This document shows, one piece after another, positions 26,721 to 36,040 of a stretch of 64,000 nucleotides of DNA (its first letter is position 1; every line of letters begins with the position of its first letter). The stretch is taken from assembly GCA_003963455.1 (NCBI GenBank), contig RXJA01000093.1, positions 49,571 to 113,570 of the forward strand, written 5' to 3'. The notes under the pieces are model-generated. The model was not told where the DNA came from and did not search any database. It saw only the letters and a program-made list of their open reading frames with translations. A program made the translations under genes and the position numbers. Origin of the DNA: Hyphomicrobiales bacterium. Lineage in GTDB: Bacteria; Pseudomonadota; Alphaproteobacteria; Rhizobiales; Rhizobiaceae.

Positions 26721-27080
26721 ATGACCATCGAAAGACGCCGCACCAGTCAGCGCATGAGCCATATCGTCGAGTTTCCGCTCTCCGGCACCATGGTGGTCCT
26801 TGCCGGGCAGGTTTCGTCGGATCCGGATCTCGATCTGGCCGGCCAGACGAGGAACATCCTGGACAAGATCGATTCGCTCCTGATCGAGGCGGGAACCGAC
26901 AAGTCGGCCATCACCCACGCCTATGTCTGGCTTGCGCACGTCACCGATTTCGACGCCATGAACGCGGTGTGGGATGCTTGGGTGGCGCCGGGTCACGCAC
27001 CGGCGCGTGCGTGCGTCGAGGCACGGCTGGCCGATCCGCGCCTGCGCGTCGAGATCCAGGTCTTCGCCGCAAAATCCTGA
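26721..27080 (+). CDS. RidA family protein (enamine/imine deaminase-like)
   Basis: A 119-residue YjgF/YER057c/UK114 protein. VVLAGQVSSDP and ARACVEARLADPRLRVEIQV are typical, and the arginine in VEARLADP is the substrate-carboxylate residue of active RidA proteins. These proteins hydrolyse reactive enamines/imines or aminoacrylates such as those formed in pyrimidine breakdown (RutC). ATG 26721 follows GGAG by 6 bases. It is divergent from the amidohydrolase operon and is followed by a DMT exporter. Confidence 0.88.
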   Translation: MTIERRRTSQRMSHIVEFPLSGTMVVLAGQVSSDPDLDLAGQTRNILDKIDSLLIEAGTDKSAITHAYVWLAHVTDFDAMNAVWDAWVAPGHAPARACVEARLADPRLRVEIQVFAAKS

Positions 27081-27150
27081 TCCGGCGTGCTGTGCTCCAG
27101 CCCCAGTGCCGAGTTCGGCGCTCGGGGTGCATCGGACTGTGTAATACCGC

Positions 27151-28092
27151 ATGGACACCGTCGTCCTGCCACCGAGAGTATGCCTAGGAATGACCGAGCG
27201 CGTCATCGTCAGATCCTCCGCTCCGCTGCTGGCGGCCGCTGGCATCTCCCTCACCGCTTTCTTCCTGATGACCATGCAGGATGCGCTGGCGAAGGATGTG
27301 GTCAGCCGTGTTCCAGGATGGATCATCCTGATGGTGCGCAGCGTGACGGTCGTCGTGGCAATCATGATCTTCAGCGGCCGAAAGGCAGCGTCCGGGGTCA
27401 TGCGAAGCCACAGCAAGGCTGAACTCACCCTGCGAAGCATCATCATCCTCGCCGCGTGGCTCTGTTTCTATCTCGCGGCCGAGACGCTGGCCTTTGGGCA
27501 ACTCATCACGCTCTACTTTGTCGCGCCCGTCTTCGTGGCTCTGCTGTCGGGACCGATCCTGCGAGAGCCACTCGCCCCGGCACAATGGCTGCCGGTTTGC
27601 CTCGGTCTCGCAGGCGTGATGATCGCCAGCGACATGCCAACGCTGCACGTCACGATTCCGGTTCTGCTGGCGCTGGCGGCTGCGTTGCTTTGGAGTGTTT
27701 CCCTTGTCATGTTGCGACGCATGGCTGCCAAGGACAGTCCGTTGGTGCAGGTGTTCTATACGAACCTGGTATTCGCAGCCGCGACCGCACCAGCCCTCGC
27801 CTGGGTGCCTTACCAAGTGCCGGCAAGGGATACATGTCTCATGATCCTCTCCGGCGTCCTGGGTGGGCTGGGCCAGTACGCGCTCTATTGCGCAGCGAAA
27901 CGCGCGCCCGCGCATCTTGTGGCAACCCTGGAGTACACAGCGCTGGTCTTTGCCTTCCTGATCGGCTTCGTCGCATTTTCAGAAGTTCCATCGCTGTCGG
28001 TTGTTCTCGGCGCGGCGATCATCCTTGTCTCGGGCGTACTGATGGTCGCGCTCGAGCGCCGCCGAGGAGAGTTGCCGGTCGTGAAACTGTGA
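27151..28092 (+). CDS. DMT superfamily (EamA) transporter
   Basis: A protein of 300-313 residues with ten predicted membrane segments in two EamA halves, the RhaT/YdcZ-like drug/metabolite transporter plan. ITLYFVAPVFVALLSGPILRE closes the first half and ALEYTALVFAFLIGFVAFSEVPS style sequence the second. The start could be 27151 or 27190; neither has a convincing ribosome-binding site. Being next to RidA it could export an intermediate or import a metabolite; direction and cargo are unknown. Confidence 0.85.
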   Translation: MDTVVLPPRVCLGMTERVIVRSSAPLLAAAGISLTAFFLMTMQDALAKDVVSRVPGWIILMVRSVTVVVAIMIFSGRKAASGVMRSHSKAELTLRSIIILAAWLCFYLAAETLAFGQLITLYFVAPVFVALLSGPILREPLAPAQWLPVCLGLAGVMIASDMPTLHVTIPVLLALAAALLWSVSLVMLRRMAAKDSPLVQVFYTNLVFAAATAPALAWVPYQVPARDTCLMILSGVLGGLGQYALYCAAKRAPAHLVATLEYTALVFAFLIGFVAFSEVPSLSVVLGAAIILVSGVLMVALERRRGELPVVKL

Positions 28093-28149
28093 TCGGCGTC
28101 GATATCGGGCACATCGTCACAGACAACCTTCTCCCCACCCATGCAGCAG

Positions 28150-28902
28150 CTACCAGCTCACGTCGCCACCGTTCGGCGAAATGCTCTGGCCGACCATGAA
28201 GCTCGCCTCGTCCGAAGCAAGGTAGACGTAGGCGGGTGCAATCTCGTCGGGTTCGGCAATGCGCCTGATTGGGAGCTGTTCCGCTTTCCACTTCCTCCAG
28301 CCGGCATCGCTGGCCCGCCATGTCGCGGTATCGGTGGGGCCGGGACAAACGCAGTTGACCGTAATCCCGTGGGCGGCAACCTCCTGCGCGACGGCTACGC
28401 TCAGCCCCACCACCGCGGCTTTGGTGGCGCTGTAGACGGCTGCGCCGGCAGCCGGCTTGTGCGCAAGCTGCGAAGCCGTGTTGATGATGCGGCCGTAGCG
28501 CTGCTTCAGCATCGGCGGCAACGCCTGCCGCATGCCAAAGGCCACGCCACGGAGGTTGACGTCGATCAGCCTTTGCCAATCTGCCCAGTCAACCGTCACG
28601 AAATCGCCTGGGGGCTGCCCGATACCGGCATTGTTGACCAATATGTCGATGCGGCCATGACGAGCGATGGTCTGGCTCACCGCCGCCGTCACGTCGGCTT
28701 CGATGGTCACGTCGCATCGAACCGAAGACGCTTCGGCTCCGGCAGCTGTGACTGCCGCAACGGCCTCCTCCCTGTGCTCAGCGTCGCCGCAATCGGCTAT
28801 CACGACGCGCGCCCCGGCTCGGCCGAAGGCAAGAGCGACGGCGCGCCCGATTCCAGTGCCCGCGCCAATCACCAGGGCACTGCGGCTGTTTAGTCGTTCC
28901 AT
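28150..28902 (-). CDS. SDR family oxidoreductase
   Basis: A 250-residue classical SDR with GAGTGIGRAVALAFG, NNAGIGQPPGDF, TASQLAHKP and the catalytic YSATKAAVVG. GAGGGG lies about 10 bases before the ATG at 28902; 28908 is an alternative. It follows the ABC permease gene by about 26 bases and is the last gene of the second cluster's minus-strand operon (35875 to 28150). Confidence 0.87.
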   Translation of the reverse strand: MERLNSRSALVIGAGTGIGRAVALAFGRAGARVVIADCGDAEHREEAVAAVTAAGAEASSVRCDVTIEADVTAAVSQTIARHGRIDILVNNAGIGQPPGDFVTVDWADWQRLIDVNLRGVAFGMRQALPPMLKQRYGRIINTASQLAHKPAAGAAVYSATKAAVVGLSVAVAQEVAAHGITVNCVCPGPTDTATWRASDAGWRKWKAEQLPIRRIAEPDEIAPAYVYLASDEASFMVGQSISPNGGDVSW

Positions 28903-28928
28903 TCGCAAAACCCCTCGGGAGGACTGGA

Positions 28929-29948
28929 TCAGGTGAGCGATTCCTCACGCCCTCGCACGAGTTGCGACAGGGCTACCGCGACGACCAGGGCACCGCCGTA
29001 GAAGAGATCCTGGACGAATGTATCGATACCGAGGATTGAAAGTCCGGTGATGCCGGTGACGAGCAGGTAGACGGCAATGACGGATCCCATAGGATTGAAA
29101 CGCCCCGGCGAAATAGAGGTCGCGCCGAGATAGGCGGCGGCGAAAGCCGGCAACATCAGCTGCGTGCCGGAATTGGGATCGGCCGACCCCGATGTTCCGG
29201 CATAAAGCACGCCCGCTATGGCAGCGAAGAGGCCGGCCGCAAGAAAGCATATGAGCCGCATGCGCGTTACGGGGATGCCGGACAAGCGAGCCACGTCCCG
29301 GCCCCGGCCGACGAAGAGCGCCTTGCGGCCAAGGGATGTGAACTCGAAGACGTAGAGCAGGAGCAACGCAAGGGCGAGCGCATAGTAAAACGCCAGGGGG
29401 ACGCCGAGAAAGCGGGTCAGGATCACGGCGTTGACCAAGCTCCAGTCGATGCCGCCGATCGTGCGCGAATTGCTGATCCACAAAGTGAGACCGTGCAGGA
29501 ACGTCCCGGTTCCCAAGGTCACGATCAGCGAGTGGATGCGGAAGAAGAGTGTGAAGAATGCATTGAGCAGCCCGGTGAGCAGACCTGCCGCCAGGGCGAC
29601 CGCTATCGCCCAGCCGATAGGCCAGCCGTGGCCGACATTGAGGACGGCGATCACCATCGACGAGAGCGTCAGCACCTGCGCGACCGAAAGGTCGATGTCG
29701 CCGGCCGTCAGCGGAATGATCAGGCCAAGGGTCAGGATCACCAGAACGGCCTGCGAGCCGAAGATGGTCGAGAAGTTCGGCCATGTCAGGAACGCATCGG
29801 GCGAAATGATGCCGAAGATGGCGATGATGACAAGCCACGCAATCAGCAGAGCGAACCGCTCCAGTTCCGTCAGGAAGCTGCGGCGCCAATTGCGCTGGAC
29901 CCTGCCGCTGTTCGGCTTGCTCGTCGCGGCATTGATGGCTTCGGTCAT
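28929..29948 (-). CDS. Sugar-type ABC transporter permease (RbsC family)
   Basis: A 339-residue polytopic permease with IPLTAGDIDLSVAQVLTLSS and FAAAYLGATSISPGRFNPMG, the RbsC-type elements. The start at 29948 overlaps the ATPase stop by 4 bases. It is the only permease of this importer, so it probably acts as a homodimer, unlike the two-permease systems at 1727-5255 and 42114-44053. Confidence 0.9.
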   Translation of the reverse strand: MTEAINAATSKPNSGRVQRNWRRSFLTELERFALLIAWLVIIAIFGIISPDAFLTWPNFSTIFGSQAVLVILTLGLIIPLTAGDIDLSVAQVLTLSSMVIAVLNVGHGWPIGWAIAVALAAGLLTGLLNAFFTLFFRIHSLIVTLGTGTFLHGLTLWISNSRTIGGIDWSLVNAVILTRFLGVPLAFYYALALALLLLYVFEFTSLGRKALFVGRGRDVARLSGIPVTRMRLICFLAAGLFAAIAGVLYAGTSGSADPNSGTQLMLPAFAAAYLGATSISPGRFNPMGSVIAVYLLVTGITGLSILGIDTFVQDLFYGGALVVAVALSQLVRGREESLT

Positions 29949-31531
29949 GGGAAATTCTCTTTGAGAAGGACAAGTTCGCTGGCGAGCATCCCGCCTGGGC
30001 TGTCGAGACACCGCTCGGTGATCGCGGCCTTGGTCACTTCGCGTCCCGACAGGCTTGCCGCGATGCGTCCATGACTGAAGACGAGCACGCGATCGCAGAT
30101 CATCTCCAACTGTTCGTGGTCGGAACTGGCGCAGATCACGGCCGCGCCGCGCTCGGCCGCAGCGCGGATGAAGCCATAGACCTGATGGCGGGCGCCGACG
30201 TCGACCCCTTGCGTCGGTTCATCGAGCAGGATCACGCGCGGCGCGGTCTGAAGCCATTTGGCGAGCACGACCTTTTGCTGGTTGCCACCGGAGAGATCGC
30301 GCATCAGCCTGTCCGGATCAGGAGGGCGAACGTCGAAGTCCTCGACGAGATCGGCGGCGTGCCGGACAATTCTGCGCGCCGTCACGAACCAACCTGGCAG
30401 GGACCGGCCAAACGCGGGCACCGCCAAATTCTCGGCCACGGTCAGGCCTTCGACGATAGCAGCCCTCGGACGATCGGCCGGGACCAGAACCATGCCATGC
30501 CTTATCGCCCGATCGGGCGTCATCGCAGCCAGCGACATGGCAACATCGCCAAGCCTCAGGTCGCCGGCCTTGGCAGGCACCGCACCGAAGAGATGGTAAG
30601 GAACCCTGTCGTAGCCGGACCCGATAAGGCCGGTCAGGCCGAGCACTTCACCCGCTTCGACCGCGAGGTCCAGTGGTGGCAGCCATTCGCTTGTCATGCC
30701 CTTTACCGAAAGCGCTTCGGCGCCGCCTCGAGATGCCCGCGCCGGGCGCTCCATTGCGAGATCGCGGCCAACGATGGCGGCGATGAATTCGGATTTCGCG
30801 GCCTGCGTAGTGGTGAGGCTTGCCGCGATGCGGCCATTGCGCAACACAGTGGCGCGGTCCGTCAACTCCTTGACCTCGTCGACGTCATGCGAAACGAAGA
30901 TGACGCTCGTGCCTCGCTGCGCCAACGTCCTTACCAGCGAAAACAGGTGATCAACATCGTCTCGCGACAGGAATGGGGTGGGTTCGTCGAGGATCAGCAA
31001 TCCGCCGTTCTGGCCGGACGTTTCTTCGATTTCCCGGAACGCGCGCACGATCGCAACGAGCGCGCGCTCGACAGGCGCCAGGCTGGCGACCGGCATTTCG
31101 GGATCGATGGCGAGACCATAGTCGGCAAAGGTCCTTCGAGCCTCGCGATGCGCCTGCCGCCAGCGGATCATCGGATTGGCTGTGCGGACCAGACGCCGCG
31201 CCAGAAGGTTTTCCGTGACCGAGAGCGACGGCACCAGCCCGAGCGCCTGGTGAACGACCGCTATGCCATACCGGTTGAACTCCCCGGGCGGCAGCGGCAG
31301 CGGCAGTTCGCGGCCGCCAAGCACCACCCGGCCGCCGTCCGGCGCATAGACGCCGGACAGCATCTTGATCAGTGTGGATTTGCCTGACCCGTTGTGGCCG
31401 AGCAAACCGTGAATCTCTCCGTAATTCACGGTCAGGGTCACATCATCCACGACCTTGGCGCCACCGAAGGACTTGGTCAGCCCCACGATGATAAGGTTGG
31501 CGACACTTTGATCTGTCGCCATCGGCAACAT
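29945..31531 (-). CDS. Sugar-type ABC transporter ATP-binding protein, two ATPase domains (RbsA family)
   Basis: A 528-residue double ATPase. Domain 1: Walker A GHNGSGKST and Walker B LLILDEPTPFLS. Domain 2: degenerate P-loop GLIGSGYDR, signature LSGGNQQK and VILLDEPTQGVD. The ATG at 31531 shares a base with the TAA of the binding-protein gene, so the two are coupled; MATDQ at 31522 is an alternative. It is part of the importer in the allantoinase operon. Confidence 0.92.
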   Translation of the reverse strand: MLPMATDQSVANLIIVGLTKSFGGAKVVDDVTLTVNYGEIHGLLGHNGSGKSTLIKMLSGVYAPDGGRVVLGGRELPLPLPPGEFNRYGIAVVHQALGLVPSLSVTENLLARRLVRTANPMIRWRQAHREARRTFADYGLAIDPEMPVASLAPVERALVAIVRAFREIEETSGQNGGLLILDEPTPFLSRDDVDHLFSLVRTLAQRGTSVIFVSHDVDEVKELTDRATVLRNGRIAASLTTTQAAKSEFIAAIVGRDLAMERPARASRGGAEALSVKGMTSEWLPPLDLAVEAGEVLGLTGLIGSGYDRVPYHLFGAVPAKAGDLRLGDVAMSLAAMTPDRAIRHGMVLVPADRPRAAIVEGLTVAENLAVPAFGRSLPGWFVTARRIVRHAADLVEDFDVRPPDPDRLMRDLSGGNQQKVVLAKWLQTAPRVILLDEPTQGVDVGARHQVYGFIRAAAERGAAVICASSDHEQLEMICDRVLVFSHGRIAASLSGREVTKAAITERCLDSPGGMLASELVLLKENFP

Positions 31532-32634
31532 TATTGCAGGCCCCAGAGCTTGCGGTAGCCGGCGACATAGGCGTCGCCGTAACCGGTGGAGATCTGCGGA
31601 GGCGTGCCCGCGGTGCTGGCATTCGAGGCGTCGAATATGTACAGCGGCACCTTCGGATCCTTCACCGGGGGCAAGCCGCAAACCATTCTCATCTCGGCGT
31701 CGACGATCGCATGCGCGACCCAGTCGATGCTTTCGCCGATATCCATCTCCACGCTGCCCTGCTGAACGAGCTGCAGCACGTAGGGGCTGCCGTTGAAGGT
31801 CGCGATCTTGACCCGGTCAGCGGACTGGGTGAGCGCGACGGCAGGAACGACGAACTGCGCCATGCCGTCATAGATCGGCAGGATGTAGTTTACCGAGGGA
31901 TCACGCAGCAGCGCCGCCTGGACCGTCGACTGCATGCGGGTCGCCCAATCGGTGACCGGCACGTTGAGGTACTGGACCTTGCACTCCTCGCACTTCTCCA
32001 GGACCTCCTTGATACCGTTCTTGAGCGAATTGGCCGAGAAGGAGTCTTCGGCGACGATGGCAAGCACGTTCGCCTTGCCCTTGGTCTTGAGAACCGCCCA
32101 TTGCGCCATCAGTCGCCCAGCCTGCGTGTAGTCGATCTGCACGCTCTGGAATGGTGCCGGGGCTGGAGTGTCGAAGCCGGATGCATGCGCCGCCACTATC
32201 TTGACGCCGGCCTGATCCGCCTGCGTCGCCTGCGGAACGAGAACCCGTGGATCAGACATCAAGACATCGACGAGATCATAGCGCTGCGTGATCGCCTGGT
32301 TGATGCCCTGTATCCATTGCGAGGGCTGGCCCTGCGTCTGGTAGTGGTCGTATTGAAAACCGACCTCCTTGGCGATCTCCGTCATCCGGTTCGCCACCGC
32401 ACCGGTGAACTCGACCGCGCTGGAGAAAGGCACGACCATGGCCTTCTTGCCCTTCATGCAGGCCTTCGCATCGAAGGCTTCGCCCGATGGCGAAAAGGTC
32501 GGCAGCTTCTGGTGCTCGGCAATGCTTGACTGGATGGCTTCGAGGTCGGTGGCAGCGGCCGGAGCTATCGCTGCAAGGCCGAAAACGCTGGCGAAGCCGG
32601 CCATGCCGGCTAGATATTTGATCATGTTGGACAT
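31531..32634 (-). CDS. Periplasmic sugar-type ABC substrate-binding protein
   Basis: A 367-residue Peripla_BP_4 protein with a signal peptide (hydrophobic AGFASVFGLAAIAPAAA, cleavage near residue 28). Two cysteine pairs stand out (ACMKGKK and KCEECKV), which is unusual for the family and could form disulfides in the periplasm. The genetic context (allantoinase, ureidohydrolase, epimerase) suggests a nucleoside-, ureide- or sugar-derived ligand; the sequence alone does not tell. Confidence 0.88.
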   Translation of the reverse strand: MSNMIKYLAGMAGFASVFGLAAIAPAAATDLEAIQSSIAEHQKLPTFSPSGEAFDAKACMKGKKAMVVPFSSAVEFTGAVANRMTEIAKEVGFQYDHYQTQGQPSQWIQGINQAITQRYDLVDVLMSDPRVLVPQATQADQAGVKIVAAHASGFDTPAPAPFQSVQIDYTQAGRLMAQWAVLKTKGKANVLAIVAEDSFSANSLKNGIKEVLEKCEECKVQYLNVPVTDWATRMQSTVQAALLRDPSVNYILPIYDGMAQFVVPAVALTQSADRVKIATFNGSPYVLQLVQQGSVEMDIGESIDWVAHAIVDAEMRMVCGLPPVKDPKVPLYIFDASNASTAGTPPQISTGYGDAYVAGYRKLWGLQ

Positions 32635-32648
32635 CCCTCTCTGGATGG

Positions 32649-32663
32649 TCCGCCTTTGGCGGA
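32649..32663 (-). other. Short hairpin upstream of the binding-protein gene
   Basis: TCCGCC and GGCGGA are perfect 6-base arms with a TTT loop, 15 bases upstream of the binding-protein start, in the 133-base gap after the epimerase gene. It could affect translation of the binding protein or end part of the upstream transcript. Confidence 0.35.
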
Positions 32664-32767
32664 TTGTTGTGGTTGCGAGCCTGCCCGGACCCGGGGCCGG
32701 GTGCTAACCCGTAGGCGCTGAGCAAATTCGCCGTCTCTGCAGCATCAGGATCGTGAGACCGGACATT

Positions 32768-33715
32768 TCACGCAACCGAATTGATTTGAAGCGGAATCTT
32801 CAAGTTTTCTGATGTGATCCAGGCGGCATAGGATCGAATGCCGCTCGCCAGATCGATGGCCGGCCGCCAGCCAAGATCGCGCGCCGCCGCATCCAGCCTG
32901 TAAGGACCCTGCGGGTCGGAAAGCGGGTCCTCCGCGGCCGCGACCGCAATCGGCGGCCCGGGTACGATCTCGCGAACCAGGTCTGCAAGCGCGCTCAACA
33001 CAATCCCCTGATCGGCTGCAACCGTGTAGGCAGTCGAGCCGAACGAGGGTGCATGAACCGCCGCGCTCAAGGCGGCGGCGACATCGTCGACATGAACATA
33101 GTGATAGCGCTGGTCGCGGCCGAAAGGCAGGGCGAGCGCCTGCTCCTTCAGCCCGGCGAGGATCATATCGCGAATGACGCACGCCGTTCGACGACCGGGG
33201 CCGTAGACCGCTGCGATGCGCAGGCTCACGCCAGAAATGCCATATTGCCGACTGTAGGCCGCGAGCAGGGCTTCACCCGAAATCTTGCTCGCGGCATAGA
33301 TCGAGGGCGGATGCAGGGCGCAATCTTCATCGATCGGAAGATCGGTGTCTGTCGGTCCGTAGACGCTTGCCGATGATGCGAAGACGAAGCGTGGAACCGA
33401 CCGTTTGCGGGCAAACTCCAACAGGTTGATGGTGCTTGCGATGTTCGTCCACGCCACGCGGCCCGGCTCGTCGCGATAGAGCGAGGGGCCGGAGATCGCG
33501 CCGCAATGGACGATGGCGGCAAAGTCTCGCGAGCCGCCGATGCTGGACAAGCTCCCCGCATTGCAAAGATCGCAAGCCAGGACGCCCGTGTCCGGTGCCG
33601 GCACAAGATCGACTCCGACAACCTCAAAACCGTCTCGAACCAGAACCTCTGCGGTCCTGGAGCCGACAAATCCGGAGGCTCCCGTTACCAGGATCGCTCG
33701 GTCCATGCCTGTCAT
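32768..33715 (-). CDS. NAD(P)-dependent epimerase/dehydratase (extended SDR)
   Basis: A 315-residue extended SDR with the NAD motif TGASGFVG, SSASVYG and the catalytic YAASKISGE. These proteins act on nucleotide sugars (UDP-glucose 4-epimerase type) or on uronates (uronate dehydrogenase type). The short length and catabolic context favour a sugar-acid or uronate dehydrogenase-like role, but this is inference. The start at 33715 overlaps the allantoinase stop by 4 bases; 33706 is possible. Confidence 0.82.
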   Translation of the reverse strand: MTGMDRAILVTGASGFVGSRTAEVLVRDGFEVVGVDLVPAPDTGVLACDLCNAGSLSSIGGSRDFAAIVHCGAISGPSLYRDEPGRVAWTNIASTINLLEFARKRSVPRFVFASSASVYGPTDTDLPIDEDCALHPPSIYAASKISGEALLAAYSRQYGISGVSLRIAAVYGPGRRTACVIRDMILAGLKEQALALPFGRDQRYHYVHVDDVAAALSAAVHAPSFGSTAYTVAADQGIVLSALADLVREIVPGPPIAVAAAEDPLSDPQGPYRLDAAARDLGWRPAIDLASGIRSYAAWITSENLKIPLQINSVA

Positions 33716-34614
33716 CCGCGCCGCGGCGGGTGCGTGTTGCGCCAATGGTCGGCGATGTCGATGCGCCTCGTCACCCAGACGTCGTCAGCGGCAGCGACAT
33801 GGTCGAGGAATCGCTCCAAATCGGCCGCCCGACCGGGCCGGCCGACAATGCGTGTGTGGAGGCCGATGCTCATCATCCTCGGCGCGACCTGCGCCTCCCG
33901 CCGCAAGAAATCGAAAGCCTGGATCAGATAGGCGGAGAAGCTCGGCGACTGATAGCCGTAGGTGTTCACATAGCGCCCGTCATTGTTGTCGAGCGTATAC
34001 GGGACGACCAGATGGTCCTGACCGCCCACGTCGACCCAATAGGGCAGGTCATCGGAGAACGAATCGGCGTCGTAGGCGAACCCTCCGGATTGGACGATCA
34101 ACCTGCGTGTGTTGATGCTCATGCGGCCGGTATACCAGCCGGCAGGCCGCGAGCCCGTGACCTCGGTGTGGATGCGTATGGCCTCGGCGATCTGCGCGGC
34201 TTCCTGTTCTTCCGGCATCTCCGCGTATTGGATCCAGCGCAAGCCGTGCGACGCGATCTCGAACTTCGCCTCTTTCATGGCAGCGACTGCTTCAGGATTT
34301 TTCTGCAGCGAGCTTGCAATCCCGAAGATGGTCACGGGCATGTTGCGCTCGGTGAAGAGCCGGTACAGGCGCCACCAGCCGACACGGCTGCCATATTCGT
34401 ACTGGGACTCGACATTGATGTTGCGGATATTGGCGAAGGCGACCGTCGGCTCCTCGGTCAGGAAGGCCTCGCTGTGGCGGTCGCCATGCAGCACCGAATG
34501 CTCGCCACCCTCCTCGTAGTTGATGACGAATTGCACTGCGAGCTTCTTGCCGCCGGGCCATCTCGGGTCGGGCGGATTGCGGCCATAGCCAGCCAGGTCG
34601 CGCGGATAGGTCAT
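33712..34614 (-). CDS. puuE: Polysaccharide-deacetylase-fold allantoinase, PuuE type
   Basis: A 300-residue NodB-fold protein that matches metal-independent PuuE allantoinases. The N-terminus has YPRDLAGYGRNPPDPRWPGG and VQFVINYEEGGEHSVLHGD, with EIASHGLRWIQ and GWYTGRMSINTRRL further on. PuuE opens allantoin to allantoate in purine breakdown. ATG 34614 follows GAGGA by 7 bases. It is just downstream of an M20 ureidohydrolase that could take allantoate further, so the two make a plausible two-step allantoin route. Confidence 0.85.
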   Translation of the reverse strand: MTYPRDLAGYGRNPPDPRWPGGKKLAVQFVINYEEGGEHSVLHGDRHSEAFLTEEPTVAFANIRNINVESQYEYGSRVGWWRLYRLFTERNMPVTIFGIASSLQKNPEAVAAMKEAKFEIASHGLRWIQYAEMPEEQEAAQIAEAIRIHTEVTGSRPAGWYTGRMSINTRRLIVQSGGFAYDADSFSDDLPYWVDVGGQDHLVVPYTLDNNDGRYVNTYGYQSPSFSAYLIQAFDFLRREAQVAPRMMSIGLHTRIVGRPGRAADLERFLDHVAAADDVWVTRRIDIADHWRNTHPPRRG

Positions 34615-34627
34615 GGTTGGGTCCTCT

Positions 34628-35875
34628 TCAATATGCGAGCGCGTGAAGGCCTGCGGCAAGCACGCGAATGCCGGTGACGATATCCTGCAGCGAGGAAAAC
34701 TCCTCCGGCGTATGGCTTCGCCCGTCCTTGGAGCGGACGAAGACCATGGCGACTTTGGCGATGGCGGCCATCTGCTGGGAATCATGACCCGCGCCGCTCG
34801 CCATCGTCAGGAAGGGTACCTCCTGCTCGAGGGCAACGCGCTGCAAGGTTGCGACAATCCCGGGATCAGAGGGCGACGGTTCATGGTCGATCATGATCCG
34901 CCAATCGACGCTGAGCCCTCTGCGTCCCGCAACCTCGCGCATCAGCCCTTCATGCATTTCGTACAGATGCCTGCGTGCCTCCGCATCGGGATGGCGGGCA
35001 TCGATGGTGAACGCCACGCTGGCCGGAATGATACCGGGGAAATTGGGCTCGACAAGCACGCGGCCGATGGTCGTGACGGCAGGCCGGCCCAAACGGTGTG
35101 CCGTGTTGATCAGGCCGGACGCCATTTCGGCGAAGCCCGCCAGCGGATCATGGCGTATGTCCATGGGAAAGGCGCCGGCATGGTTTTGCACCCCCGCTAT
35201 CTCGGCGCTGTAGTGACGGATCCCGGTGATCGCATCGACGATCGCGACCGGCAATCCCGCCTGCTCAAGGATGGGTCCCTGCTCGATATGGAGTTCGATG
35301 AAGCTGTCGATGTCGTTACGCTGCGCCTCGGGAATGCGCTCCGGATCGAGCCCAACCGAGCGCATGGCCGCAGCGATCGTCTCGCCTGAAAAGCCGATCA
35401 CGCGGTCCGGGTCGCCGGGAGCGATCCGTCCGGTGACCGCGCGGGAGCCCCAATAATTGGCATTGGGAAACCGGCTCGATTCCTCTTCGCAGAAGGCGAC
35501 CGCTTCCAGCGTGCGCGTTGGCGTGCCGAACTGCTGTTTCAGCGCCTTGACCGCGATCAGGGCCGCAACCGCCCCCAGTGCTCCGTCGTAGCGACCGCCG
35601 GGCGTCTGGGTATCGATATGCGAGCCGGACACGATTGCCTTTTCGTCGCTCGTCCCGCGTAGCCGTCCCCATACGTTTCCGACGGAATCACGATGAACCT
35701 CGAGCCCGGCTTCGGCGCAACCGCGAGCATAGTAGTCGGTCGCCCCCACCCATTCCGGCGAATACACGGTGCGCGAGACGCCGGTCTCCCCAACGGCACC
35801 GTAGGAAGCGAGTTCGAGGATGGTCTTCTCAACGAAAGCCGGATCAATCTCGATGATTTTGGCTGATTTGGGCAC
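34628..35875 (-). CDS. M20 family hydrolase, allantoate amidohydrolase/N-carbamoyl-L-amino-acid hydrolase type
   Basis: A 415-residue zinc hydrolase with GSHIDTQTPGGRYDGALG, EEESSRF, ELHIEQGP and SGAGHDSQQM as metal and active-site motifs. It is closely similar to the protein encoded at 15680-16921 over the full length, so the window holds two paralogues, each beside a different ring-opening enzyme (hydantoinase or allantoinase). Here allantoate is the natural guess. It is the first gene of its operon, 13 bases before puuE. Confidence 0.87.
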   Translation of the reverse strand: MPKSAKIIEIDPAFVEKTILELASYGAVGETGVSRTVYSPEWVGATDYYARGCAEAGLEVHRDSVGNVWGRLRGTSDEKAIVSGSHIDTQTPGGRYDGALGAVAALIAVKALKQQFGTPTRTLEAVAFCEEESSRFPNANYWGSRAVTGRIAPGDPDRVIGFSGETIAAAMRSVGLDPERIPEAQRNDIDSFIELHIEQGPILEQAGLPVAIVDAITGIRHYSAEIAGVQNHAGAFPMDIRHDPLAGFAEMASGLINTAHRLGRPAVTTIGRVLVEPNFPGIIPASVAFTIDARHPDAEARRHLYEMHEGLMREVAGRRGLSVDWRIMIDHEPSPSDPGIVATLQRVALEQEVPFLTMASGAGHDSQQMAAIAKVAMVFVRSKDGRSHTPEEFSSLQDIVTGIRVLAAGLHALAY

Positions 35876-35969
35876 GGTTCCTCACTCATCGTCGCACGTG
35901 GGTCTGTCGGCCGGACTGCGCGGGGCGCGGCTGTTGCGGCATCCATCCATGTCACGGTCGATATGCCAG

Positions 35970-35988
35970 GAAAATCGAATTATTTCCG
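35970..35988. promoter_or_regulatory. Inverted repeat between the M20 gene and the LysR gene
   Basis: GGAAA and TTTCC arms around ATCGAATTA lie in the 165-base divergent gap, 53 bases before the LysR start. It is a candidate regulatory site, but only the short arms support it. Confidence 0.3.
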
Positions 35989-36040
35989 TGGACACGCATC
36001 AGAAACTTTGAAGTAATGGCGGGAGAACGGAGGGCGGACC

